The translations under genes and the position numbers were made by a program. DNA of 8,463 nt from Bacteroidota bacterium (lineage in GTDB: Bacteria > Bacteroidota > Bacteroidia > Chitinophagales > Chitinophagaceae): the NCBI GenBank assembly GCA_947454745.1, contig CANGMV010000034.1, positions 1-8,463 on the forward strand, written 5' to 3'. The notes under the pieces were generated by a model, which saw nothing but the letters and a program-made list of their open reading frames with translations, was not told the DNA's origin and searched no databases. Position 1 is the first letter of the stretch; each line of letters opens with the position of its first letter. Shown piece by piece: positions 1 to 7,600 of this stretch.

Positions 1-564
1 TGCATAAATTAAATCGAATTTTTTGAACGCTGTTGGTCGGCAAAATATATCTGAACTCATGTCGCCAATTAAGGGCACATTCACCTGCGGGTAGCTATGC
101 CATTGAGTTCCCTCCACTGTGTTATTAGTGGTAATGTGCAAATAACTTGAGTTGGCAGGAAGATCCAATTGCTTATTTAAATAGGTATATTTTTTGTCGG
201 AAGTATCAGACACCACTGTTACTGGTCCAAATATTTTTGCTTCTTTTACTGCTTTATTGCCCCATACTCCATTATCACAAATCGCAGCCATTCCGTTTTC
301 GTCTAACAAATTCATGGGCACTTGCATAAACTGCATCGTCGCGCCTCCTTGTAAAAACAAAACTTCATAATCGTCTCCAATATCCATTAATCTTTTCACC
401 GTTGCTTTTGCTTCTTCAATCACCTCCACAAACCAACTTGTACGATGTCCAATTTCTAAAATGGATAATCCTGTGTTGTTAAAATTATGAATGGAAGCCG
501 CTGCTTGATCCAAAACTTCCTTTGGTAAAATAGCAGGACCTGAATTAAAGTTGTGCAATTGCAT
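1..564 (-). CDS. serC: Phosphoserine aminotransferase SerC, N-terminal 188 residues (cut by window edge)
   Basis: This pyridoxal-phosphate enzyme converts 3-phosphohydroxypyruvate and glutamate to 3-phosphoserine and 2-oxoglutarate in serine synthesis; in many bacteria it also acts in vitamin B6 synthesis. It is cytosolic. Reading from ATG at 564, the protein begins MQLHNFNSGPAILP, the hallmark SerC N terminus. HRTSWF (40-45) carries the substrate-contacting arginine, LQGGAT (71-76) is the cofactor phosphate-binding turn, W101 would stack on the cofactor ring, NNTVEGTQ follows at 147-154, and GDMSSDI (167-173) carries the aspartate that pairs with the pyridine nitrogen. The window ends at ...FDLIYA, a few residues before the expected AGAQKN segment with the Schiff-base lysine, so about half of a roughly 355-residue protein is visible. 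Nothing seen is broken. It lies 13 bp downstream of the DUF502 gene and probably shares its transcript. The family assignment is secure from the motifs; functional details are known for the family. Confidence 0.95.
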   Translation of the reverse strand, partial: MQLHNFNSGPAILPKEVLDQAAASIHNFNNTGLSILEIGHRTSWFVEVIEEAKATVKRLMDIGDDYEVLFLQGGATMQFMQVPMNLLDENGMAAICDNGVWGNKAVKEAKIFGPVTVVSDTSDKKYTYLNKQLDLPANSSYLHITTNNTVEGTQWHSYPQVNVPLIGDMSSDIFCRPTAFKKFDLIYA

Positions 565-577
565 TATATACTAATAA

Positions 578-1312
578 TTAATCGTGATTTATTTTTAAAT
601 TTTCATCCACCGTAGTAACACCTCCCGATACTACATACTTCATGGCCTCGGCAGCTGTAATTCCTTTTGGTAATTTTTTAACTCTCGACGCTGGTACAAT
701 ATAAGTAATACCCGAAATGGCATAGGAGTGTGGCACATAAACGGTTAATGATTCTGGCATACCAAAATGAGCCGTATTTTCCTGAGTTATAAATCCTATT
801 CTCCAAATATCTGGTGAATCTACATTAACCAAAACAGGCACATCAAATTTTTTCTTGTTACCCGCAAACGCTTCTAAAAAATCTTTTACCGAGGAATAAA
901 TAATTTTTACGCCCGGTGTTTTTTCCAATACTTTATCAAAAATCGAAACCAATCTTTCTACGAAAAATAAAGACGACAGCCAACCCACCACTAATACTAA
1001 TGTAATGGCTACTACAAAACCGAGTCCTGTTACTTTTGGAATTTGTCCGTTTACCGCAGCAAATTTTACTGGGAACAAGGCGTTTAAGAGGTTAGGCAAA
1101 AAATTGTCTACCCAATTAAATAGGCTCACAATTACCCAAATAGTCACTCCAATGGGTGCCAATAACACCACTCCTTGAAAGAAAAGCTGGGCTAGGCCGC
1201 TTAAAATCTTCTTTCGGCGGAATTTTTCCCTTATAAACTGCATGAATAGTGGTTTAGAGACCAAATTTCCACCTTTTTTGCCATTCAACATAAATATTTG
1301 AAAATATATCAT
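578..1312 (-). CDS. DUF502-family integral membrane protein (start uncertain)
   Basis: This is a membrane protein of the DUF502 family, which also contains the plant COV (continuous vascular ring) proteins; its bacterial role is unknown. In the longest reading (244 residues) there are two hydrophobic segments, about 44-66 (...VVLLAPIGVTIWVIVSLF) and 97-118 (GFVVAITLVLVVGWLSSLFF). The family-typical PGVKIIYSSVKDFLEAF follows at 133-149, then a soluble beta-rich tail with VYVPHSY (191-197) and AMKYVVSGG (223-231). Possible starts are ATG 1312, ATG 1291, GTG 1261 and ATG 1243 (residue 24). The last, giving MQFIREKFRRKK directly before the first membrane segment, best matches the usual short N terminus. 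ATG 1312 abuts the inverted repeat in the intergenic region and would lie upstream of the candidate minus-strand promoter's expected start point, so it is the least likely. No SD motif decides the matter. serC follows after 13 bp. Family call is firm; start is not. Confidence 0.88.
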   Translation of the reverse strand: MIYFQIFMLNGKKGGNLVSKPLFMQFIREKFRRKKILSGLAQLFFQGVVLLAPIGVTIWVIVSLFNWVDNFLPNLLNALFPVKFAAVNGQIPKVTGLGFVVAITLVLVVGWLSSLFFVERLVSIFDKVLEKTPGVKIIYSSVKDFLEAFAGNKKKFDVPVLVNVDSPDIWRIGFITQENTAHFGMPESLTVYVPHSYAISGITYIVPASRVKKLPKGITAAEAMKYVVSGGVTTVDENLKINHD

Positions 1313-1335
1313 TGGAAACTTTGAAAACGAACAAA
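1301..1335 (-). promoter_or_regulatory. Candidate Bacteroidota-type promoter for DUF502-serC
   Basis: On the minus strand TTTG lies at 1335-1332 and TATATTTT at 1308-1301, the latter one base off the TAnnTTTG consensus, with a 23-bp spacer at the long end of the usual range. Transcription would begin near 1295, downstream of ATG 1312, which would favour the starts at 1291 or 1243. The TTTG belongs to the right arm of the inverted repeat at 1313-1342. The match is imperfect and the region is AT-rich, so this is tentative. Confidence 0.3.
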
Positions 1336-1342
1336 GTTTCCA
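1313..1342. promoter_or_regulatory. Perfect inverted repeat, probable TetR operator
   Basis: TGGAAACTTTG (1313-1323) and CAAAGTTTCCA (1332-1342) are exact reverse complements of 11 bp, separated by 8 bp (AAAACGAA). The repeat sits in the 54-bp gap between the divergent DUF502 and tetR genes. It contains the -33 TTTG of the tetR promoter and ends directly before its -7 box, so a bound protein would block RNA polymerase. TetR-family regulators commonly bind such dyads in front of their own operon. It lies upstream of the expected tetR transcript start, so it should act as DNA rather than as an RNA hairpin or terminator. That this TetR is the ligand is inferred. Confidence 0.75.
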
Positions 1343-1350
1343 TAGTTTTG
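1320..1350 (+). promoter_or_regulatory. Bacteroidota-type promoter of the efflux operon
   Basis: TTTG at 1320-1323 and TAGTTTTG at 1343-1350 match the -33 TTTG and -7 TAnnTTTG elements described for Bacteroidota primary sigma factor promoters, with an ideal 19-bp spacer. The transcript would start near 1355, leaving only about 10 nt before the tetR ATG at 1367. No other convincing promoter is visible in the short gaps between the four plus-strand genes, so this one probably drives them all. Confidence 0.72.
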
Positions 1351-1366
1351 CGCCTCAAATTGAACT

Positions 1367-2008
1367 ATGGAGAATAGAATATTATTAAAAGCAAGAGAAT
1401 TAATGGTACTTAACGGTGTCCGTTATGTGACTATGGACGATTTGGCAAACCAATTGGGTATCAGTAAAAAGACCATTTACCAGTTTTATAAGGATAAGGA
1501 AGCCTTAGTGCTTGCCGTGGTAGAGCTGGAATTAGATGAGCAGAAGTTAATGTGCCAAAGATCGCAGGAAAATGCCGATAACGCACTTCACGAAATGTTC
1601 ATGGTGCTACAAGACATTCAAGAAATGTTCAAAAAAATGAATCCATTAACGGTGATGGAAATTCATAAGTATTTCCCCGAAGCCTTCAAAAAAATTCAGG
1701 AGCATAAGAACAACTTCATGCACAATGTTGTTAAGACCAACTTACTAAAAGGAATTGAACAAGGCGTTTATCGAAATGATATTGACCCCGAGATTCTTAC
1801 CATTTACCGTATTGAAACTAGCTTGATCACCTTTAACACACAATTTTTTCCATTAAGCAAATTTGATTTAGGCAAGGTTAACGTTCAAATTATGGAACAC
1901 TATATCTATGGTATCGTTTCTATCGAAGGGTTAAGGTTGCTTACACAATACAAGGAATTAAAAAACAATCTTGCACCCATTGAGCAAGAACAATTAATCA
2001 ATAAATAA
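1367..2008 (+). CDS. TetR/AcrR-family transcriptional regulator of the efflux operon
   Basis: This 213-residue DNA-binding protein is probably a ligand-responsive repressor of the downstream channel, adaptor and pump genes and of itself. The N-terminal TetR domain spans about residues 4-50: after helix 1 (ILLKARELMVLNG), the helix-turn-helix is VTMDDLANQLGISKKTIYQF (21-40), followed by the typical YKDKEALV (41-48). The C-terminal all-helical part (about 60-213), which in the family binds ligand and mediates dimerisation, matches no ligand class I can name. Length is normal. The start at 1367 fits the conserved N terminus and lies just behind the promoter; no SD motif is present. The tolC-like gene begins 17 bp after the stop, so regulator and structural genes are probably co-transcribed, which gives negative feedback. 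The inverted repeat at 1313-1342 is its likely binding site. Repressor rather than activator role is inferred from the operator covering the promoter. Confidence 0.93.
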   Translation: MENRILLKARELMVLNGVRYVTMDDLANQLGISKKTIYQFYKDKEALVLAVVELELDEQKLMCQRSQENADNALHEMFMVLQDIQEMFKKMNPLTVMEIHKYFPEAFKKIQEHKNNFMHNVVKTNLLKGIEQGVYRNDIDPEILTIYRIETSLITFNTQFFPLSKFDLGKVNVQIMEHYIYGIVSIEGLRLLTQYKELKNNLAPIEQEQLINK

Positions 2009-2025
2009 ACAAGCAATACATAAAA

Positions 2026-3363
2026 ATGAAAAAAGTAATTTTATTAACTATTGGATTTGCGTTCGCAGGTTTAGCAAATGCACAAGATGCAAATGCAAAC
2101 AGACATGCATTTTCATTAGACCAATGCGTTGACTTTGCACAAAGAAACAATGTGCAAGTTAAAAATGCATTATTAGCAATTGATGCACAAAATCAAACCA
2201 ACCGCGAAATTGCAGCTGCTGCTTTACCTACTATTACGGCTAGCACTGGTGCCGTGGATTATACAAAAATTCCTACCTCTCTTTTGCCTGCGCAAATTTT
2301 TGGTGGTCCTGCTGGAACCTTTATTCCTGTTCAGTTTGGTACAAAGTTCAATGCCAACTATGGCGCCAACATTAGCCAATTGTTATTCGATGGTCAAGTT
2401 TTTATTGCCTTACAAGCACGTGCTACTTCCATGGAAATGCAACGTAAAAGTGCTGCTTTAACACAAGAAGCGATTAAAGCAAATATTTACAAAATTTACT
2501 ACCAGCTTTCTGCTAGTAAAACTCAATTAAACATTTTAGACGCCAATATTGCACGTTTAAAAGCATTGGCTCATGATGCTGAAATTATGTACAAGAATGG
2601 TTTTGCCGAAAAATTAGATGTGGACAAAGTAAGTGTTCAGTTAAACAATTTAGAGACTGAAAAACTAAAAGCAAACAACAGTGTTGCTATTGGTTATATG
2701 GGTTTGAAAATGTTGATGGGCATGCCGGTTAAAGACAGTTTAATTTTAACCGATGTCATTAACGAAAAGAATTTAACCACTGACGTTTTAGGAGATGCTG
2801 AGTTTCAATACAACATGCGTAAGGATTTTCAATACTTAGGTACTGTTAAAAAATTAAACGAATACAATATTAAGCGTTACCAATTAAGCAACTTACCTAC
2901 AGTTGCGATGTCGGGTAGCTATTCTAAAAATGCACAACGTAGCAAGTTTGATTTTTTCCAAGACGGTAATTGGTTTACAACTTCATTAATTAGTTTAAAT
3001 ATTAGCTTACCTATTTTTAATGGTTTTGCTACCGATGCGCGTATTAAACGCACTAAGATTGAATTGAAGCAAACCGAAAATCAAATTGAAGCACTTAAAA
3101 ATAGTATCGACAACGAGATTAACCAAGCCAAATTAAACTACATGTCTTCGGTAGCTACGGTACAGTTTCAAAAGAAGAATATGGAATTAGCTGAGAATGT
3201 TTATTCGCAAACTAAAAAGAAGTTTGAAGCTGGTACGGGTTCTAACACTGAAATTTCAGCTGCACAAGCCGATTTAGTAAGTGCTCAAAACAACTACATG
3301 AATGCTTTGTACAGTGCTTTAATTGCTAAAGTAGATTTATTAAAAGCAACTGGAAAATTATAA
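2026..3363 (+). CDS. TolC-family outer-membrane efflux channel
   Basis: This 445-residue protein would be the outer-membrane exit duct of the tripartite pump, working as a trimer. It has a signal peptide (MKKVILLTIGFAFAGLANA, cleavage likely after A19 before Gln), then the opening helix with the family's usual LDQCVDFAQRNN (31-42). The two-fold OEP repeat is visible: YKNGFAEKLDVDKVSVQLNN (189-208) in the first half corresponds to KKFEAGTGSNTEISAAQADL (398-417) in the second, both followed by a long helix. Beta-barrel stretches lie around 105-122 (...NANYGANISQLLFDG) and 318-334 (...SLNISLPIFNGF). A glycine/proline-rich segment at about 82-104 probably forms an extended surface loop, as is common in Bacteroidota homologues. 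The length is typical of the family. The gene sits 17 bp behind tetR and 39 bp ahead of the adaptor gene. Substrates cannot be read from sequence. Confidence 0.94.
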   Translation: MKKVILLTIGFAFAGLANAQDANANRHAFSLDQCVDFAQRNNVQVKNALLAIDAQNQTNREIAAAALPTITASTGAVDYTKIPTSLLPAQIFGGPAGTFIPVQFGTKFNANYGANISQLLFDGQVFIALQARATSMEMQRKSAALTQEAIKANIYKIYYQLSASKTQLNILDANIARLKALAHDAEIMYKNGFAEKLDVDKVSVQLNNLETEKLKANNSVAIGYMGLKMLMGMPVKDSLILTDVINEKNLTTDVLGDAEFQYNMRKDFQYLGTVKKLNEYNIKRYQLSNLPTVAMSGSYSKNAQRSKFDFFQDGNWFTTSLISLNISLPIFNGFATDARIKRTKIELKQTENQIEALKNSIDNEINQAKLNYMSSVATVQFQKKNMELAENVYSQTKKKFEAGTGSNTEISAAQADLVSAQNNYMNALYSALIAKVDLLKATGKL

Positions 3364-3402
3364 AGCCAACAATTCAAAACAACACACACAAAATATATAC
3401 CA

Positions 3403-4572
3403 ATGAAACATAGTTTAAAATTATTTACCCTTAGCTTAATCCTTATTGCTGTTGCCTGTGGCGGTGGTAATAACACTATTGATGAAAAAAAGAAATCCTT
3501 AGCTGATTTAAAAAAGCAAGTATTGGATATGAATGCTAAAATTGCTTCTATTGAAAAAGAAATTGGGGGCGCAGATAGTGTAAAAGCAGTTCTAGTTACA
3601 GTTACTCCAGTAGTGAATCAAGAGTTTATACACTTTATTGAATTACAAGGTAAGGTAGAATCCGAAAGTGTTTCATATGTTACACCTCGTGCTGGTGGAG
3701 GTCAGGTGAAACAACTATTCATAAAAAGAGGTGACGTAGTTAAAAAAGGTCAATTATTATTACAATTGGACAATAGTTTAATTAAACAAAGCGCTGCAGC
3801 TGCTGCTCAAAATATTGAAACTATTAGAGCTCAAGCCGCATTAGCTAAAGCTGTTTATGAAAAACAAAAGAACCTATGGGAACAAAATATTGGAAGTGAA
3901 ATTCAATTAATGACTGCAAAAACAAATGCAGATGCAAGCGCAAGTCAATTAAAAGCCGCTACTGAACAATTAGGAATGGCCAAAGATCAATTGGCTTTTA
4001 CAAGCGTTTATAGCGACGTAGATGGAGTTGCAGAAGAAGTAAATGTAAAGGTGGGTGAATTTTTTCAAGGTCCAGGACAAATTAAGATTGTAAATACTAC
4101 TCGTTTAAAAATTACAGCACAGGTTCCAGAAAACTATGCTGGTAAAGTAAAAGTTGGCACCGATGTAAATTTATTTTTCCCAGATGCTCAAAAAAACTTG
4201 GCAGCTAAAGTAAATGTTTTAGGCAATGTTATTGATCCGTTAAGTAGAAGCTTTTTTATTGAAACTAAATTACCTATGGACAATAGCTTTAGACCTAACC
4301 AATTGGCTCAAGTTAAAATAAAAGATTATTCAAAGCCAAATGCAATTAGTGTACCAGTGAATTTGTTACAAAACGATGAAAAAAATAAGTTCATCTATGT
4401 GGCTGTAAATGAAAAGGGCAAGTTAATAGCACGTAAAAAAACAATTACTGTTGGCGAATTTTACGGTAACAATATCGAAGTATTATCTGGCTTAGTTGCA
4501 GGTGATTCAATAATCACAGAAGGTTACCAATCTTTATATGATGGTCAATCTATCACAACTAGTCAAAAATAA
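3403..4572 (+). CDS. RND efflux periplasmic adaptor (membrane fusion protein), lipoprotein
   Basis: This 389-residue adaptor should bridge the RND pump and the TolC channel in the periplasm. It starts with a lipoprotein signal ending in the lipobox AVAC, so Cys19 would be lipidated after signal peptidase II cleavage; GGGNN follows. An extra short coiled coil lies at 33-54, with hydrophobic residues L33, L36, V40, M43, I47, I50 and I54 in a perfect 3-4 heptad pattern. The usual adaptor order follows: first half of the lipoyl domain (VKQLFIKRGDVVKKGQLLLQ, 102-121), an alpha-hairpin (about 125-198), the second lipoyl half (YSDVDGVAEEVNVKVGEFFQ, 203-222), beta-barrel (about 232-307) and a C-terminal membrane-proximal domain (about 313-385). 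The modest hairpin of about 35 residues per arm resembles AcrA/MexA-type adaptors. The pump gene starts 30 bp downstream. Whether the lipid anchor is in the inner or the outer membrane cannot be decided here. Confidence 0.94.
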   Translation: MKHSLKLFTLSLILIAVACGGGNNTIDEKKKSLADLKKQVLDMNAKIASIEKEIGGADSVKAVLVTVTPVVNQEFIHFIELQGKVESESVSYVTPRAGGGQVKQLFIKRGDVVKKGQLLLQLDNSLIKQSAAAAAQNIETIRAQAALAKAVYEKQKNLWEQNIGSEIQLMTAKTNADASASQLKAATEQLGMAKDQLAFTSVYSDVDGVAEEVNVKVGEFFQGPGQIKIVNTTRLKITAQVPENYAGKVKVGTDVNLFFPDAQKNLAAKVNVLGNVIDPLSRSFFIETKLPMDNSFRPNQLAQVKIKDYSKPNAISVPVNLLQNDEKNKFIYVAVNEKGKLIARKKTITVGEFYGNNIEVLSGLVAGDSIITEGYQSLYDGQSITTSQK

Positions 4573-4602
4573 TTTTCATAAACAATAATACAATCTGTCC
4601 AT

Positions 4603-7600
4603 ATGTCGACAATTCATAAAATAAAAGAGAAGTTTAAGGAATTTAAACCCACCTCATGGAGTATTACTAATAAAACATCCATCTATTTGCTGATGTTATT
4701 TATTAGTCTTGGGGGTATTTATCAATTTCTTACGCTTCCTAAAGAGCAATTTCCCGAGATTGTTATTCCTACTATGTATGTTCAAACTATTTATGTAGGA
4801 AACTCTCCAAAAGATATAGAAAACTTAGTTACACGTCCATTAGAAAAACAAATCAAAAGTATTAGCGGCGTAAAAATCAACAAATTCAGCTCGGTTTCAC
4901 AACAAGATTTTTCCGCTATTACTGTTGAGTTTAGCACCGATGTCAAACCTGATATCGCACTTCAAAAAGTAAAAGATGCAGTTGATAAAGCTAAATCTGA
5001 TTTACCTAATGACCTTACACAACAACCAAGGGTTATTGAAGTAAACTTTAGCGAACAACCTATCATGTATGTAAACTTAAGCGGTAATTATAATTTAGTA
5101 CAGCTTAAAAAATATGCCGATGATTTAAAAGATAAATTAGAAAGCGTATCTCAAATTAATAGAGTTGATTTAGTGGGAGCTCCTGAAAGAGAGTTTCAAA
5201 TTAATGTAGACAATTACCGTATGCAAAGTGCTGGCATCACATTTGATGATATCACCGCTGCTATACAAAGAGAAAACCTAGACTTATCGGGTGGTTTGTT
5301 AGAAGTGGGCAACATGAATCGTAACCTTCAATTAAAAGGCCAATTAAAGTCAGCAAACGATATTGCAAATATTATTGTACGCAATACGAATGGTGCACCT
5401 ATCTATTTAAAAGATGTCGCTAAAATTAAAGATACTGTAAAAAACAACGAAAGCTTTGCACGATTAGATGGCAAAAACGTATTGACTTTAAACATCATAA
5501 AACGTAGTGGTGAAAATTTAATTCAAACTTCAGATGCTGTTAAGAAAATTGTAGAAGACGCTGAAAAAACGGATTTACCAAAAGATGTTAAAGCAGTTAT
5601 TTCGGGTGATCAAAGTATCAAAACCAAATCATCTTTTACTGATTTAGTGAATTCAATTGTAATTGGATTTATTTTAGTCTTAATTGTATTGATGTTCTTT
5701 ATGGGTGTGACCAACGCATTCTTTGTGGCACTTTCGGTTCCCTTAAGCATGTTTGTTGCGTTTGTATTTTTACCTGCAGGTGACTTAGTCGTAGGCACAC
5801 ATATTACTTTAAACTTTATGGTGCTATTTGCCCTATTGTTTGGATTAGGTATTATTGTGGATGACGCCATTGTGGTTATTGAAAATACGCACAGAATATT
5901 TGTTCAAGGTAAAGGAAAATTAACTGCAACCACTTCAGCCAAAATGGCTGCTGGTGAAGTATTTGTTCCAGTACTTGCTGGTACAGTGACTACCCTAGCT
6001 CCCTTCTTCCCATTGTTATTCTGGCCTGGTATTATTGGTAAATTCATGGTGTACTTGCCTGCGATGTTAATTTTTACATTAGCGGCCTCTTTGATTGTTG
6101 CCTTTATTATGAATCCTGTGTTTGCAGTGGACTTTATGAATCATGAGGAAGCTAAATCAGATGAACCAAAATCTGCGATTTTCAAAAAGAAAAATTTCTG
6201 GATTCCTATTGGTGCTGGTATCGTATTGGATTTAATGGGTGCTACGTTTTTAGGTAATTTGTTAATTTTCTTCATGATTTTAGTAGTGGCAAATAAATAT
6301 TTTATTCAAAATGCCATTGAACATTTCCAAGAAACTGTACTTCCTAAATTAATGGATACCTATGAAAGAATCTTAAGAAGAGCATTAAGTGGATGGAGAC
6401 CCGTTAAATTATTGATTGGAACTTTTGTTTTACTCATTTTTTCGGTGGTACTTTTAGGCTTAAATATTGGTAGTGGAAGAGTGGGTATTGAATTTTTCCC
6501 AGTAGGAGATCCTAATCAAATTTATGTTTACTTAAAACTACCTACGGGTACTCAAGTAGATTATACCGATTCGGTTACTAAGGTTTTAGAGCATAAAGTA
6601 AACAAGGTATTGGGTATTGAAAATGGTAAGAAAAACCCATTAGTAGAAAGTATCATTTCCAATGTTGCTGTTGGTGCTGGAGATCCAATGACAGGAGATA
6701 GAAGTACACGTACTGAACTAGGTCGTGTTCAAGTTAATTTTGTTGAATTCGAAAAGCGTGATGGTAAATCAACGAAACCATACTTAGATGCGATTCGAAA
6801 AGAAATGAAAGGTGTTCCTGGATCTGAAATCACTGTTACACAGGAATCAAGTGGACCTCCAACTGAGCCTCCAGTGAATATTGAAATTCAAGGTGATGAT
6901 TTTGATAAATTAATCAAAACTTCTGTTGGATTAAAAAACTATTTAGACGCTGCACAAATTCCTGGAATTGAAGAATTGAAAATGGATGTGGATTTACAAA
7001 ACCCTGAATTAACATTAACGATCGATAGAGACAGAGCTTTGATTGAAGGTGTTTCAAGTGCACAAGTTGGAATGCAGATTCGTACCGCTTTGTTTGGAAA
7101 AGAAGTCTCAAAAATTAAAGACGGTAAGGATGAATATAAAATTCAACTAAGAAACGAAGAGACACAAAGAAATAACTTAGTGGATTTATTAAATATGCGT
7201 ATTTCTTTCCGAGATATGGCTGCAGGCGGAATGGTTAAAAATATTCCGATTAGTTCACTTGTAAAAGTAGAGCCAACGAACACTTTAGGTAGTGTGAAAA
7301 GAAAGAATCAAAAAAGACAAATTCAGTTAAGAAGCAATGTGTTAACCAATCAAGGGTATAATCCAGCTGCTGTGAATGTGGTGATTGCTCAATACATAAG
7401 TAATTTTAAAGGTATAGCAGACGGCGTTAGTGTGCAACAAACAGGGGAGAACCAACAACAGCTAGAAACAGTTAGTTTCCTTGGAAAGGCATTGGTAATT
7501 GCCTTGATGTTAATATTATTTACTTTGGTGTTACAATTTAATTCAGTTTCAAAATCTGTTATTATTTTGACAGAAATCCTATTTAGTATTATTGGTGTAT

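Noticed and set aside
147..329. A 60-codon open frame on the plus strand inside serC
   Set aside because: It lies antisense to well-conserved SerC motifs, has no promoter or recognisable protein features, and is explained as a chance frame.
1291..1309. AT-rich palindromic patch (AAATATTT and neighbours) at the DUF502 start
   Set aside because: Short AT-only dyads are expected by chance at this base composition; unlike the 11-bp repeat next to it, it has no GC content or promoter placement to support it.
2180..2461. A leucine-rich overlapping frame inside the TolC-family gene
   Set aside because: It is an out-of-frame reading of a gene with clear signal peptide, repeats and family motifs; it has no start signals of its own.
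3364..3402. Possible internal promoter or attenuator between channel and adaptor genes
   Set aside because: The 39-bp gap is A/C-rich with no stem-loop and no TAnnTTTG box, so it reads as an ordinary operon gap.
3294..3476. Minus-strand frame spanning the gap between the channel and adaptor genes
   Set aside because: It overlaps the ends of both real genes, and no promoter or homology is visible.
5610..5870. Minus-strand open frames inside the RND pump gene (here and at 6914-7111, 7389-7736, 7758-7967)
   Set aside because: They oppose conserved pump coding sequence; their composition (Ile/Asn/Thr/Lys-rich) is what antisense reading of membrane helices gives. No independent signals support them.
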